Source of the DNA: Phaeobacter piscinae
GTDB taxonomy: Bacteria > Pseudomonadota > Alphaproteobacteria > Rhodobacterales > Rhodobacteraceae
Assembly: GCF_002407245.1 (NCBI RefSeq)
Contig: NZ_CP010682.1
Coordinates: 157,389 to 221,388 of the forward strand
Length of the DNA stretch: 64,000 nucleotides
Direction of reading: 5' to 3'
Part shown: positions 43,148 through 52,800 of the stretch, one piece after another
How the letters are laid out: each line of letters begins with the position of its first letter
How positions within the stretch are numbered: position 1 is the first letter of the stretch
The notes under the pieces: generated by a model
Told to the model about the DNA's origin: nothing
What the model saw: only the letters and a program-made list of their open reading frames with translations
The model's database searches: none
Position numbers and translations under genes: made by a program

Positions 43148-44187
43148 CAGCCCGCGATCGCCTCACCGACTGAGGTCAGAAGCTGCGGATAGAACTGTGG
43201 TCCCGGCTCCAGCTTGACGCCAAGCGGATCAACAACCGCCGTGCCTGCATCGGTTCCATCCAGTACCGTTGCAACCAGACCGGAGTTGAACTGTGGCTCG
43301 GACAGAACACAACGCACCTTCATCTCCTGAACGATTGCGCGGACCTCAGCGATGCGGGCCGGGCTGGGATCCGATGCATCACTTAGCGAAATTGCCGCTG
43401 CAGCCTCAATCCCGAACCCGGTTTCAAAATACTGATACGCATCGTGAAAAACGACAAAGGGCTTGCCTGCTACAACGTCCAGTTTGGTTGCAATCTCGGC
43501 AGCGGCTGTCGCAATCTCGGCCTGCCCCTCTGCGGCGTTGCGCATGTAGAGCGCGGCATTCTCCGGATCAGCAGCCGCCAGAGCCTCGGCTATGACCTGC
43601 AGCCAGGCGCTGCCGTTTTCCGCCATCAACCACGCGTGGGGATCAAGACTACCGGCCTCGTGGCTGTGCCCATGCTCATCTGCATGCGCTGTTTCGGCGT
43701 CGTGATCCTTATCATGTTCGCCTGCGTGATCTCCGTCGTGATCATCATCGTGATGGGCGTCGTGATGCTCCTCATCATGCCCGTCGTGATGATCATCAGC
43801 GTGATCGTCGTCATGCCCCTGCCCGAACTGAACGCTCTCCCGCACCATCAGCTGCTGTGTCGCCTCGGCGTCGAGCAGAGCAATCACCGTGGCATCAGAC
43901 GCAAGCGTCGCAATAGGCCCCTCCAGCCACGGTGTCAGCATCGGCCCAACCCAGAAGACAAAATCCGCCTGATCCAGCGCCCGCGCTTCCGAAGGGCGCA
44001 TCGAATGGCTGTGCGGCGACGCGCCGGGCGGAACCACCAGGTCAGGCGTGCCAACACCCTGCATCACACGCGATACGAGGCCGTGGACCGGGGTAATGTC
44101 GGCAGCGACGGCTGGCACCTCGGCAAAGGCAGCCGTCGCTGCGGTCCAAACTGTTGCGGCAGTTGCTAAAAAGCGGATTTGTCCCAT
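43141..44187 (-). CDS. znuA: Zinc ABC transporter, periplasmic binding protein with His-rich loop
   Basis: About 348 residues. Signal peptide at 1-22, then a ZnuA-fold domain with metal ligands H59 (PGASPHSHSM) and H184 (SLDPHAWL), and later VFHDAYQYFETGFG. Residues 125-176 form a loop made almost wholly of His, Asp and Glu. This loop is a family feature that captures zinc. A Cys in the final GEAIAGCY pairs with an earlier Cys in RCVLSEPQF. Start chosen at ATG 44187; the longer frame begins at 44250 inside the Zur site region. It is divergent from zur-znuCB and its start lies 11 bases from the Zur-like palindrome. Confidence 0.93.
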   Translation of the reverse strand: MGQIRFLATAATVWTAATAAFAEVPAVAADITPVHGLVSRVMQGVGTPDLVVPPGASPHSHSMRPSEARALDQADFVFWVGPMLTPWLEGPIATLASDATVIALLDAEATQQLMVRESVQFGQGHDDDHADDHHDGHDEEHHDAHHDDDHDGDHAGEHDKDHDAETAHADEHGHSHEAGSLDPHAWLMAENGSAWLQVIAEALAAADPENAALYMRNAAEGQAEIATAAAEIATKLDVVAGKPFVVFHDAYQYFETGFGIEAAAAISLSDASDPSPARIAEVRAIVQEMKVRCVLSEPQFNSGLVATVLDGTDAGTAVVDPLGVKLEPGPQFYPQLLTSVGEAIAGCY

Positions 44188-44198
44188 GACGGCCCCAT

Positions 44199-44216
44199 GT
44201 AATTGTATAACATTAC
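44199..44216. promoter_or_regulatory. Zur-like operator between znuA and zur
   Basis: GTAATTGTATAACATTAC is an imperfect palindrome with arms GTAAT/ATTAC, similar to Zur boxes of alphaproteobacteria. A second AT-rich dyad follows at 44221-44251 (GTTGATA and TATCAAC around CATAACATAACA). Both lie between divergent znuA and zur and should let zinc-loaded Zur repress both directions. Confidence 0.7.
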
Positions 44217-44281
44217 GGCGGTTGATAAACGTCATAACATAACATATCAACCCCGAAAGAGATCGCCCAACGGAGCCTCAG

Positions 44282-44764
44282 ATGGACCCCATCGGATTTC
44301 ACGCACACGACCACAGCCACTGTATCAGCGATGGGATCGCCGTCGCTGATGCACATTGTCGTGCGAATGGCCTGCAATTTACGCCAGTGCGGCGCCGGGT
44401 GCTGGAAATCTTGCTTCAGGCCCATCGCGCTATGGGCGCTTATGATCTTCTGGACATTCTGCGCAGCGAAGGTTTGGGATCGCAGCCTCCGATTGCCTAT
44501 CGGGCGCTGGATTTTCTGGTGAAGAACGGCTTCGCGCACAAGATTGAACGGCTGAACGCTTTTGTGGCCTGCAGCCACCCCGGTGACGATCACGCCCCGG
44601 TCTTTATGATCTGCCGCACCTGCAATGCGGTTGCAGAGGCACCGTCCCAAACCTCAAACGGCCGCCTTGGGGCCGCCGCCCGTGAAGCGGGGTTTCTGAT
44701 TGAACGCACGGTCATGGAGGCGGAGGGTCTTTGTCCTAAATGTCAGGCGGACGACGCGTCATGA
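44282..44764 (+). CDS. zur: Zinc uptake regulator Zur (Fur family)
   Basis: A 160-residue Fur-family repressor. An N-terminal His-rich tip (HAHDHSH) precedes the winged helix (LQFTPVRRRVLEILLQAHRA, PPIAYRALDFLVKNGFAHKI). The zinc centres are indicated by CSHPGDDHAP, ICRTCNAVAEA and CPKCQ. GGAG lies upstream of the ATG. It overlaps znuC by four bases. The His-rich start and the position identify it as Zur rather than Fur. Confidence 0.92.
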   Translation: MDPIGFHAHDHSHCISDGIAVADAHCRANGLQFTPVRRRVLEILLQAHRAMGAYDLLDILRSEGLGSQPPIAYRALDFLVKNGFAHKIERLNAFVACSHPGDDHAPVFMICRTCNAVAEAPSQTSNGRLGAAAREAGFLIERTVMEAEGLCPKCQADDAS

Positions 44765-45537
44765 GCTTGGTCAAACTTACCGGTGTCAGCGTAAGGCACA
44801 ACGCCAACCCCGTGCTGCACAATGTTAATTTTGCGATTGATCGCGGAGAAATCGTGACCATCGTCGGCCCCAATGGCTCGGGGAAATCCACCTTTCTGCG
44901 GACGATCATCGGCGCGTTGCGGCCAACGCTTGGCGCTGTGTCCCGGGCGCAGGGGCTGCGCATCGGCTATGTTCCGCAGAAGCTGCATATCGATCCAACC
45001 TTGCCTCTCAATGTGCGCCGGTTCCTGAGCCTGCCGCATTCCGTGTCGGATGCCGCTGCGCAGAAGGCGCTGGAGCAAGCTGGCGCCGGACAGTTGATGA
45101 AACGCCAGATGACCAAATTGTCAGGAGGTCAGTTCCAGCGTGTTCTGCTGGCGCGCGCGTTGCTTTGTAATCCGCAGCTGCTGATTTTGGATGAGGCCAC
45201 GCAGGGGCTGGACCAGCCCGGGTCCGCCGCTTTCTATCAGCAAATCGAACAGCTGCGCCGCGATTTGGGCTGTGCCATTCTGATGGTCAGCCATGAATTG
45301 CACGTGGTTATGGCCGCCTCCGACCGTGTGATTTGCCTCAATGGTCACATCTGTTGCGAAGGCGCCCCCGAACATGTGGCCTCCGCCCCGGAGTATCGCG
45401 CCCTTTTCGGAACCGGGACGCAGGGCGCCCTGGCTCTCTATCGACACGAACACAACCACTCGCACGATCACCGCTGCGGTCACGACCACGCGCATGATGC
45501 GCAGACCGCCAATGCCGATATGACCGGACCCCACTGA
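44761..45537 (+). CDS. znuC: Zinc ABC transporter, ATPase
   Basis: A 258-residue ATPase. Walker A VGPNGSGKSTFLRTIIG, signature LSGGQFQRVLLARALL, Walker B LLILDEATQGLDQPG and switch His in MVSHELHVVMA. The C-terminus carries a His/Asp-rich tail (RHEHNHSHDHRCGHDHAHDA) that may bind zinc. Start chosen at ATG 44761 overlapping zur (ATGA). Confidence 0.94.
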   Translation: MSLVKLTGVSVRHNANPVLHNVNFAIDRGEIVTIVGPNGSGKSTFLRTIIGALRPTLGAVSRAQGLRIGYVPQKLHIDPTLPLNVRRFLSLPHSVSDAAAQKALEQAGAGQLMKRQMTKLSGGQFQRVLLARALLCNPQLLILDEATQGLDQPGSAAFYQQIEQLRRDLGCAILMVSHELHVVMAASDRVICLNGHICCEGAPEHVASAPEYRALFGTGTQGALALYRHEHNHSHDHRCGHDHAHDAQTANADMTGPH

Positions 45538-46334
45538 TGATGATTTTGGACAGCTTTCTGATCCGCGCCGCGCTTGCAGGCGTCGGCGTCGCAATTGCCG
45601 CGGCCCCCCTTGGGTGTTTTGTGGTCTGGCGCCGGATGGCCTATTTCGGCGATGCAACCGCACATGCGTCGATCCTGGGGATCGCGCTCGCCCTCAGTTT
45701 CGACACCTCGATTTTCGTCGGCGTGCTCGCGATGGCCCTGATCATGGCCACGGTTGTCTCGACACTCAGCGGCAGAGGCTACGCGGTTGACACGCTTCTG
45801 GGCGTACTGGCCCATTCGTCTCTGGCGTTCGGCCTCGTGGCGGTGTCCTTTCTGCAAGGCGTGCGGCTTGACCTGATGGCCTATCTGTTTGGTGATATCC
45901 TCGCGGTAAATGCCAACGATCTTATGGTGATCTGGGGCGGCGCCGTCTTGGTTGTGGGGCTGCTGTGGTGGCGGTGGTCAGCGCTGTTGACCGCGACGCT
46001 GAACCCTGACCTTGCGCATGCAGCGGGGATTGATCCCCGACGTGAGCAGCTGGTCCTGACCCTGGCGCTGGCGGTTGTGGTGGCCGTTGCGATCAAGGTT
46101 GTCGGCGTGTTGCTGATCGCGGCCCTGCTGATCATCCCGGCGGCAACCGCTCGGCCTTTTGCTGCAACGCCCGAACGCATGACCATCATCGCAGCCGTCA
46201 CCGGTGCAGTCTCAGCACTGGGAGGTTTGCAACTGGCCTTCATGTTCGACACACCAACCGGACCAACAATTGTCTGTCTTGCGGCCGGTCTCTTCGCCCT
46301 GTCGAGCCTCAAGCAGCTGCTGAGCAAGACATGA
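45537..46334 (+). CDS. znuB: Zinc ABC transporter, permease
   Basis: A 265-residue permease with about eight helices (AALAGVGVAIAAAPLGCFVV, GDATAHASILGIALALSFDT, VLLIAALLIIPAATARPFAA). HASILG and VGVLLIAALLIIPAA motifs match ZnuB/TroC-type ABC-3 permeases. The ATG overlaps the znuC stop by one base (TGATG). Confidence 0.94.
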   Translation: MMILDSFLIRAALAGVGVAIAAAPLGCFVVWRRMAYFGDATAHASILGIALALSFDTSIFVGVLAMALIMATVVSTLSGRGYAVDTLLGVLAHSSLAFGLVAVSFLQGVRLDLMAYLFGDILAVNANDLMVIWGGAVLVVGLLWWRWSALLTATLNPDLAHAAGIDPRREQLVLTLALAVVVAVAIKVVGVLLIAALLIIPAATARPFAATPERMTIIAAVTGAVSALGGLQLAFMFDTPTGPTIVCLAAGLFALSSLKQLLSKT

Positions 46335-46465
46335 GCCAAGGCTGACGCATCACGAAATCACATCCCTATGGCTGGCAGGATACTATAGCCACCAGAGGGA
46401 CCTTAGATCGCGCGCAGAAGATTGAGAATGGCGAGCTGCCTGATCTCTCCGCCAGCTTGGGGGTG

Positions 46466-48745
46466 TCAGGTTCCGGTTTTCAGCAAAGGTCCGCAATCAA
46501 CCCATTTGCCGACCGCCCCAAGCAGCGCCTTCTTGTTAATCGGCTTGCTCAGAAAATCATCCATGCCCGCCGCAAGACATTCCTCACGATGCGATTGCAG
46601 CGCGTTTGCCGTCAACGCAACCACGGGGCAGCGACCTAGACCGTTGTCCTTCTCCAGCTGACGTATCTCAGCTGTGGCGTCGAGCCCGTCCTTCACCGGC
46701 ATCATCATATCCATCAGCACGATATCCGGATGGTGTTCCTGAAACATCGTCACCGCCTCTTCCCCGTTGGCTGCGATCAAAACTTCGATCGGAGCGGCCT
46801 TCAACATGCGCGAGACAACCAGCTGATTGGTTCTGTTGTCCTCTGCGAGCAGCAATTTCACCTCTGGAGCTGCGGGGGAGTCGACGCTCCGCGTCGGCAT
46901 GGTTTGGACAGGACTTTCAGAGGACGTCTCCAGCACGCGGGCCATAACCGATCGCAGCTGCGCAGCCCGCAATGGTTTCAGGGCGACCTCACAGCGCCCC
47001 AGATGTTCGCGGGCCTCCCGGTCAATGGTATTTTCAACGGAGGATAGGATCACGATTGGCAAATCGCAGTATTCCGGGATCTCCCGTATGCGTTCCGCCA
47101 GCTCCTTGCCGTCCATACCCGGCATCTGGAAGTCTTGCAAAATAACGTCGTAGTGAGTGCCATCGTGACGTGAATCCAGCAGCAACTCCAGCGCCTGATG
47201 GGCTGAGCCGGCGGTGACGCTTTGCACGCCCCATGTTGCCAGCCGTTCAGTCAGAATAATTCGGTTGAGCTCAAGATCATCAACCACCAAGGCTCTGAGA
47301 CCGTTGAAATCGCGGACATCCTGCGCCCGTTTCGGCTGGCTCGGCCGAATCCGAAGCGGCAGTTCAATGGTGAACACAGACCCCTTTCCAAGAACCGACT
47401 GAACAGAGATCCGCCCTCCCATCAACTCCAACAACCGGGTCGAGATCGCCAGGCCCAAACCGGTGCCTTCGTAGTTACGCGTGGCGGCGCCATCAGCTTG
47501 CTCAAACGCGTTGAAAATTCGATCCAGACGGTCACCCGGTATGCCAGCGCCAGTATCGGTCACCGAGATGCGCAGAGCTGTCCGATCATCGTCAGTCTCT
47601 CCGGAAACCTCGATATAAACATACCCCTTGCCGGTAAATTTGACCGCATTGCCTGCAACATTGGTCAAAATCTGGCGAATACGCCCAACATCGCCTTCGT
47701 AGCACTCTGGCAAACTGGGATCATAGCGAAGAGTCACCTCGACGTTTTTCTCGGCTGCTTTCGGTGAAAGCAGCGTCACCACATCCTCAATCGCGGTCTG
47801 CAAATTGAAGGGCGCGCGCTCCAACTCCATCTTTCCAGCTTCGATTTTGGAGAAGTTCAGGATATCGTTGATAATGGTCAGCAGCGCCGATCCCGATTTT
47901 GAGATCGTCTCGGCATACATTGTCTGATCTTCATCCAGATCGGTTTCAAGGATCAGCTCAGCCATGCCGATAACCCCGTTCATCGGCGTCCGGATCTCAT
48001 GAGACATATTTGCTAGGAATTCAGACTTCGCCCGGTTCGCGATATCGGCGGCCTTGCGGGCCTCATCCAATGCGTATTCGCGTTCATCCCGCTCGAAGAA
48101 TGTGTCTTCGAGCACGCCAACGGAGAAATTCAGCGCCCGAAACTCGCGCGAACCAAACCACGGCAGGCGGGCCGGCTGTCTCGAAAGGCCGGAAATTGCA
48201 TCCGACATCCGCTGATGGATGATATGCAAAGGGCGCAATGCCAGGACGCTTACCAGAAGCAACACCAGCAGCGACAGCACCGCCACCGCAACCACTGTCC
48301 ACATGATGGTCTGACTGACCTTGTGCTGAACCATCGCCTGGCCTTCACGTGTAGACCAATGGACAACCATGCGGCCGAAGTCGAATCCATCCAAGGTAAT
48401 GGGGCGGTCATACATAACAAAGTCCCCCACCCCGACCTGATCAACCTGGCCCGCCTCGGCAATCGGAGTACCCGCACTATTCTGAATCTGGATCTTCAAG
48501 AGTTTGGGATTACGAGCAATCGCCTCGAACAATCCGGTTTCAAGAACCGGCACATCTTCAACGATGATCGACTCTAGCATCAGCCCGCTCAGCAGCGAAA
48601 TCGTCAGCTCAGCCTGTTCTTTTAATTGTGCCTGGAGATTTCCGGTCTCGTAGCGGCGCGCGACATCACCGATTGCAGCCGCGACCAGCAACGCCGCCAG
48701 CGACAAAGACAACACGATCTGAAAGAGTATGCCCGTGCGTTTCAT
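46466..48745 (-). CDS. Hybrid sensor histidine kinase with two receiver domains
   Basis: About 759 residues. Two membrane helices (residues 8-26 and 147-169) enclose a ~120-residue periplasmic sensor. The kinase core follows: HisKA with H249 in [15 protein letters not shown], HATPase with [24 protein letters not shown] and GTGLGLAIS. Two receivers come next, the first with D538 in [13 protein letters not shown] and the second with D679 in [13 protein letters not shown]. Both have the acidic pair and are plausibly phosphorylated. There is no Hpt or DNA-binding domain. Start chosen at ATG 48745 behind GGGGA. It follows a PhnD-like binding protein gene on the same strand by about 20 bases, a pairing like TorT-TorS. 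The output partner is not in the window. Confidence 0.92.
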   Translation of the reverse strand: MKRTGILFQIVLSLSLAALLVAAAIGDVARRYETGNLQAQLKEQAELTISLLSGLMLESIIVEDVPVLETGLFEAIARNPKLLKIQIQNSAGTPIAEAGQVDQVGVGDFVMYDRPITLDGFDFGRMVVHWSTREGQAMVQHKVSQTIMWTVVAVAVLSLLVLLLVSVLALRPLHIIHQRMSDAISGLSRQPARLPWFGSREFRALNFSVGVLEDTFFERDEREYALDEARKAADIANRAKSEFLANMSHEIRTPMNGVIGMAELILETDLDEDQTMYAETISKSGSALLTIINDILNFSKIEAGKMELERAPFNLQTAIEDVVTLLSPKAAEKNVEVTLRYDPSLPECYEGDVGRIRQILTNVAGNAVKFTGKGYVYIEVSGETDDDRTALRISVTDTGAGIPGDRLDRIFNAFEQADGAATRNYEGTGLGLAISTRLLELMGGRISVQSVLGKGSVFTIELPLRIRPSQPKRAQDVRDFNGLRALVVDDLELNRIILTERLATWGVQSVTAGSAHQALELLLDSRHDGTHYDVILQDFQMPGMDGKELAERIREIPEYCDLPIVILSSVENTIDREAREHLGRCEVALKPLRAAQLRSVMARVLETSSESPVQTMPTRSVDSPAAPEVKLLLAEDNRTNQLVVSRMLKAAPIEVLIAANGEEAVTMFQEHHPDIVLMDMMMPVKDGLDATAEIRQLEKDNGLGRCPVVALTANALQSHREECLAAGMDDFLSKPINKKALLGAVGKWVDCGPLLKTGT

Positions 48746-48765
48746 AAGGATCCCCGGTGAAGGCA

Positions 48766-49650
48766 CTAAAATGCCTGGCTCTGCTCCATCGCATCGCGGA
48801 TCAGGTCGTAATCGGAATCAGAACCCTGAAGAAAGCCGTTTTTGGACACCCGTCGAACGATCTCCTCGTTTTCCGAGGATAACATGACCTCACGCATGGC
48901 CAGCAGCACATCCTCCGGCAGATCCGATGCGGCAAGCCAGGGTTTGGTCACGTTGTCAAAACTGGTCAGCACCCGAATCGGCACACCTTTAGCGATTAGC
49001 TTTTTATAAGTACTCTCTTTCAATGCACCTGCAGTAAACTTGCCAGCTCCGACCGCTTCCCCCACCAAATCGTGACGACCAAGGTAATCGTAGGTATGCA
49101 GATCACCGCTGTCGATTCCGGCCTCCAGAAGATGGCTTTGCGCCAAGTAGCGGCCAATCGTCGACAGCTCATCACCAAAGGCAAAGCTCAGGCCCGCCAG
49201 ATCCGACAATTCGTTGATAGCGCTGTCACGGTGGACAACAATCACGCCTTTGAAACGCTTACGTCCTTTTTTCGATTCCATGGCCACAATCTGAATGTCG
49301 GGGTTCTGCTTCATGACATGGACATAGGAGGCTGGGCCAAAGCGCGCGAAATCAACCTCCCCGCTGGCAAGTTGATCGATACCCTCTTGATATTCCTTGG
49401 CAACCGTCATCCGAATGATAACTTTTTCGCCTAAAGCCTCCCCCAAACGATTGGACAGAAACGTCAAAAACGGGCGGTATTTCTTCACCGTCACCGTGGG
49501 TTTATCTGCAGCATAGGTGCCAAATGTCAGCGTGATATCGGCGCGCGCCGGCATTGACGTCATCAACATCAACAGACAGACGCAAAAAATCGTATACAGG
49601 CGCAGGACGCCCCCGGTCTCACTATGATTTTTAGAAGCGGTTCGCATCAT
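48766..49650 (-). CDS. PhnD-like periplasmic binding protein linked to histidine kinase
   Basis: About 294 residues. Signal peptide ([19 protein letters not shown]), then a PhnD/phosphite-type binding fold: [55 protein letters not shown]. There is no ABC transporter permease or ATPase nearby, and the gene leads directly into the hybrid kinase, so the protein probably acts as a sensory adaptor that presents ligand to the kinase periplasmic domain. Start chosen at ATG 49650 preceded by CTGGAGACG. The gene upstream on the other strand is the large fusion protein, across a 224-base gap. Ligand unknown. Confidence 0.85.
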   Translation of the reverse strand: MMRTASKNHSETGGVLRLYTIFCVCLLMLMTSMPARADITLTFGTYAADKPTVTVKKYRPFLTFLSNRLGEALGEKVIIRMTVAKEYQEGIDQLASGEVDFARFGPASYVHVMKQNPDIQIVAMESKKGRKRFKGVIVVHRDSAINELSDLAGLSFAFGDELSTIGRYLAQSHLLEAGIDSGDLHTYDYLGRHDLVGEAVGAGKFTAGALKESTYKKLIAKGVPIRVLTSFDNVTKPWLAASDLPEDVLLAMREVMLSSENEEIVRRVSKNGFLQGSDSDYDLIRDAMEQSQAF

Positions 49651-49874
49651 CGTCTCCAGACTGAACCCGGGTTTCGCCGGATCGGTGAATTCGCACATCT
49701 GTTTACCCTGAATAGTGAGAAAATTTGGTTAAGTGACCCTGAAATTGTATAAATAATTTTCCGGCTCACTCCGACGTGTGTCATAGATATTAACGTTTCA
49801 GTAACGATTTCAGCGCTCTTGTATAAAATTCGTCACAAATTTGAAGATCGGGCACAAGCTCGGCAGGACCTCCC

Positions 49875-52800
49875 GTGATACCACAATGCATTCACACCCG
49901 CTCATCCGTTTCTCGCCTGTTACTGGCGGTGCTTTTCTCGTCGGCGCTGGCGCCCGCAGCGGCTTGGGCCATTCCCTCACCGGAGCTGGTGATTGGCTCG
50001 GTCTCTTCTCTGTCGCAGGTGTTGGCGGTGGGGGTCGCAATGGTGTCCGGTCTTGGTGCGGTGGTCGCAGCCAAGCTCGGCTTGCAACCAAAGGGCAAGA
50101 CCGAATCGAAGCGATACCCGGTCAAACTGATCACCGGCTTGGTGCTGGCAGCGCTGGCCCTGGCGATGCTGAACTACTGGCAGTTCACGACCCAACGCGC
50201 CGTTGAACAGGCCCGTTTGCAGGCCACCCTGGTGCGACCTGCGCAATTCGACGGCACCAAGATCAAGGATGCGACACTCAAGGAAACCAGTTTCTCGCGC
50301 CAATCAGATCACCCGTTGGCTATGTCCACCGCTGATGCCGCTACCGCGCTCGACGATGGTCAAACACTGTTCTACGACATCCGTGAAACCGGTGAGAACG
50401 CCATGGGCACCCTGCCTGGCGCAACCCATATCCGCTTCCCCGACTTCCTGCAGTCGCGCCCGGTGCAGCCAGGTCAGAAGGTCGTGTTGTTTTGTCACAA
50501 TGGCAACCGCAGTTCCGAAACCTGCGCCAAACTGGCGGCGATGGGCATTGATTGCAGCTTTATCGCGGGTGGTATCGAAAAATGGATCGTCGAAGGGCGG
50601 GATTTCTCCGACAAGGATGTGAAAACCCTTTCCGATCTGCGTGCGATCCCGGACTATCCCGGCCGCGATGTGCTCCTCAGCACAGCCGATTTCACCACCT
50701 TGATGACCACCGAAGATCTGCAAATCGTCGATACCCGCTATCCCGGAGATTTTGACGCGGGCCATCTGCCAGGAGCGGTCAACATTCCGATCCGCAAGAT
50801 GACCACCGCCGATCTGATGCAACGGATCAGTGAGCTGGATCCCAGCAAACCAACGCTGGCCGCCTGCTATGATCGACGCAGTTGTTTCATGAGCCAGGTT
50901 CTGGGTCTGGAATTGGCGCAAAAGGGCTTTGATTTCCGGGGACGGTACACGTTGCCATGGGAGTATTTTATCGCACCGGCGCCCAAACCGCATGTTCAGG
51001 CCTGGCTTGCCGACCAGCAGAGCGGCCTATGGGACAAGGCGATCTCCGGCCTCGCGACCGCCCTCCTCTGGGTGCATGAACGCAGTCACATTCTGCTGGG
51101 CCTACTGGCGTTGTCGCTGATCACCCGGATCATGATCCTGCCGGTCGCGCTGAAATCCGAGCGTGACCAGATCACCACTGCCGAAACCGCGGATGAGATG
51201 AAGGCGCTGAAAGAACGACTGGCCGATGATCCCGTACGCAAGGCCCGTGCAGTGCAGGCATTTTACGCCGACAAAGGCCTTACACCGATGAAAAACCTCA
51301 GCGCGTTGTTGTTCCTGCCGGTGATGATGCTGGGCGTCTCCGCCGCACAAGAGGCCAGCGCCAGCCTGCAGACGCCATTCCTGTGGATGGCAGACCTCGG
51401 CCTGCCCGATCCGCTGTTCATCATGCCGGTGCTTTTCTGCGCGCTTGCTGCGGTTTACCTGTTGTGGGCCGTCGCCAAAACCAAGCGCCAGAAACTGCTG
51501 TGGATGGTGCTGGGCATGCCTGCGCTCTTTGCCATGGTGTTCAGCCTGTCGGGTGCGGCCAATACCTATCTCTGCTTCAGCCTGACGCTGTTGCTGGTGC
51601 AGCGCGCCTATGTGACAGGCATGCACCGCCAGCTTGGCGACGCCATCGCCTTGCGCGCCCACAAACGCCGCCTCGCCAAACTGCCGCGCGGCGTGATCCC
51701 GATGGGTTACACAGAGGAGCTGGAACACGCCGGCAACAAGGCCCTGCGCCTGTCGATTCTGCGCAACGCAGGCCTGCCGGTGCCCGGCGGCGTGATCGTG
51801 CGCTCTGATGCGATCCACGACTACCGCGACATGTCCGACGCCCAGAAAGACGCCTTTGCGGCCAAGGTCTTCGGCCTAGCTGGCGGCAAACCGGTCGCTG
51901 TACGCTCCTCTGCCAGCAATGAGGACGGCGCCGATCAGAGTTTTGCCGGGGTTTTCGAATCCGTCCTCGATGTGACCGCCGACAGCATGCGCGCAGCCCT
52001 TGATGAGGTGGTGACCAGCTTCTCCTCAGACCGCGCCGCCAGCTACGCAGGAGATGGCGACAGCACCGATCAGGGTAATATCGTGGTTCAGGAAATGGTG
52101 CAGGCTGAATATGCCGGTGTCCTGTTCACACAGGATCCCATGGCGCCGGGCATGTGCATGATCGAATGGGTCGAAGGCTGCGGAGAGGATCTGGTCTCCG
52201 GCCGCGTCACCCCCACCAGCCTGCGGTTTGGCCGCTACACAGGATTGCCTGCATCCGAGGATCAGGACCAGACGCTGGACATGGCACCGCTTCTGGCGCT
52301 TGGGCAACACATCGAAGAGACCTTCGGCGCCCCGCAGGATGTCGAATGGGCCTATGCCAACGGTCAGTTTCAGATTGTGCAAAGCCGCGACATCACCACG
52401 CTATCGCTCGGCACCGAACAGGAGCAAACCCGTCTGGCCGAATGGCGTGATCTGCTGGACCACTACGCGGACGCTGATCCGGACCAGACCATTCTGGAAC
52501 AGGACGAAATGTCGGAGGTTCTGCCGCGCCCGACACCCTTGTCATTCTCGCTGATGGGCAGTCTCTGGTCACCGGGGGGCAGTGTTGATCTGGCTTGCCG
52601 CGCCCTGTCGGTGCCCTACAATCTGCCCGAAGGCCGCGCCGGTCACCTGGTGAACCTCTTTGGCAAGACCTACGTCGATGTCGACCTCAAGGAGCAGATG
52701 ACGCTGAAGTTGACCGCAACCAAGGCCAAGCAGCTGCGCAAACAGGCCCGTCCGATGATCGACCGCTTCCACGCGGAGGTTCTGCCCCGGCTCAGCGATC

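Noticed and set aside
43444..44169. 241-codon plus-strand frame over the His-rich part of znuA, and an apparent GATGAT/GTCGTG repeat
   Set aside because: The repeat is the complement of His/Asp/Glu codons, and the hydrophobic run of the antisense frame follows from that; not a separate gene or repeat family.
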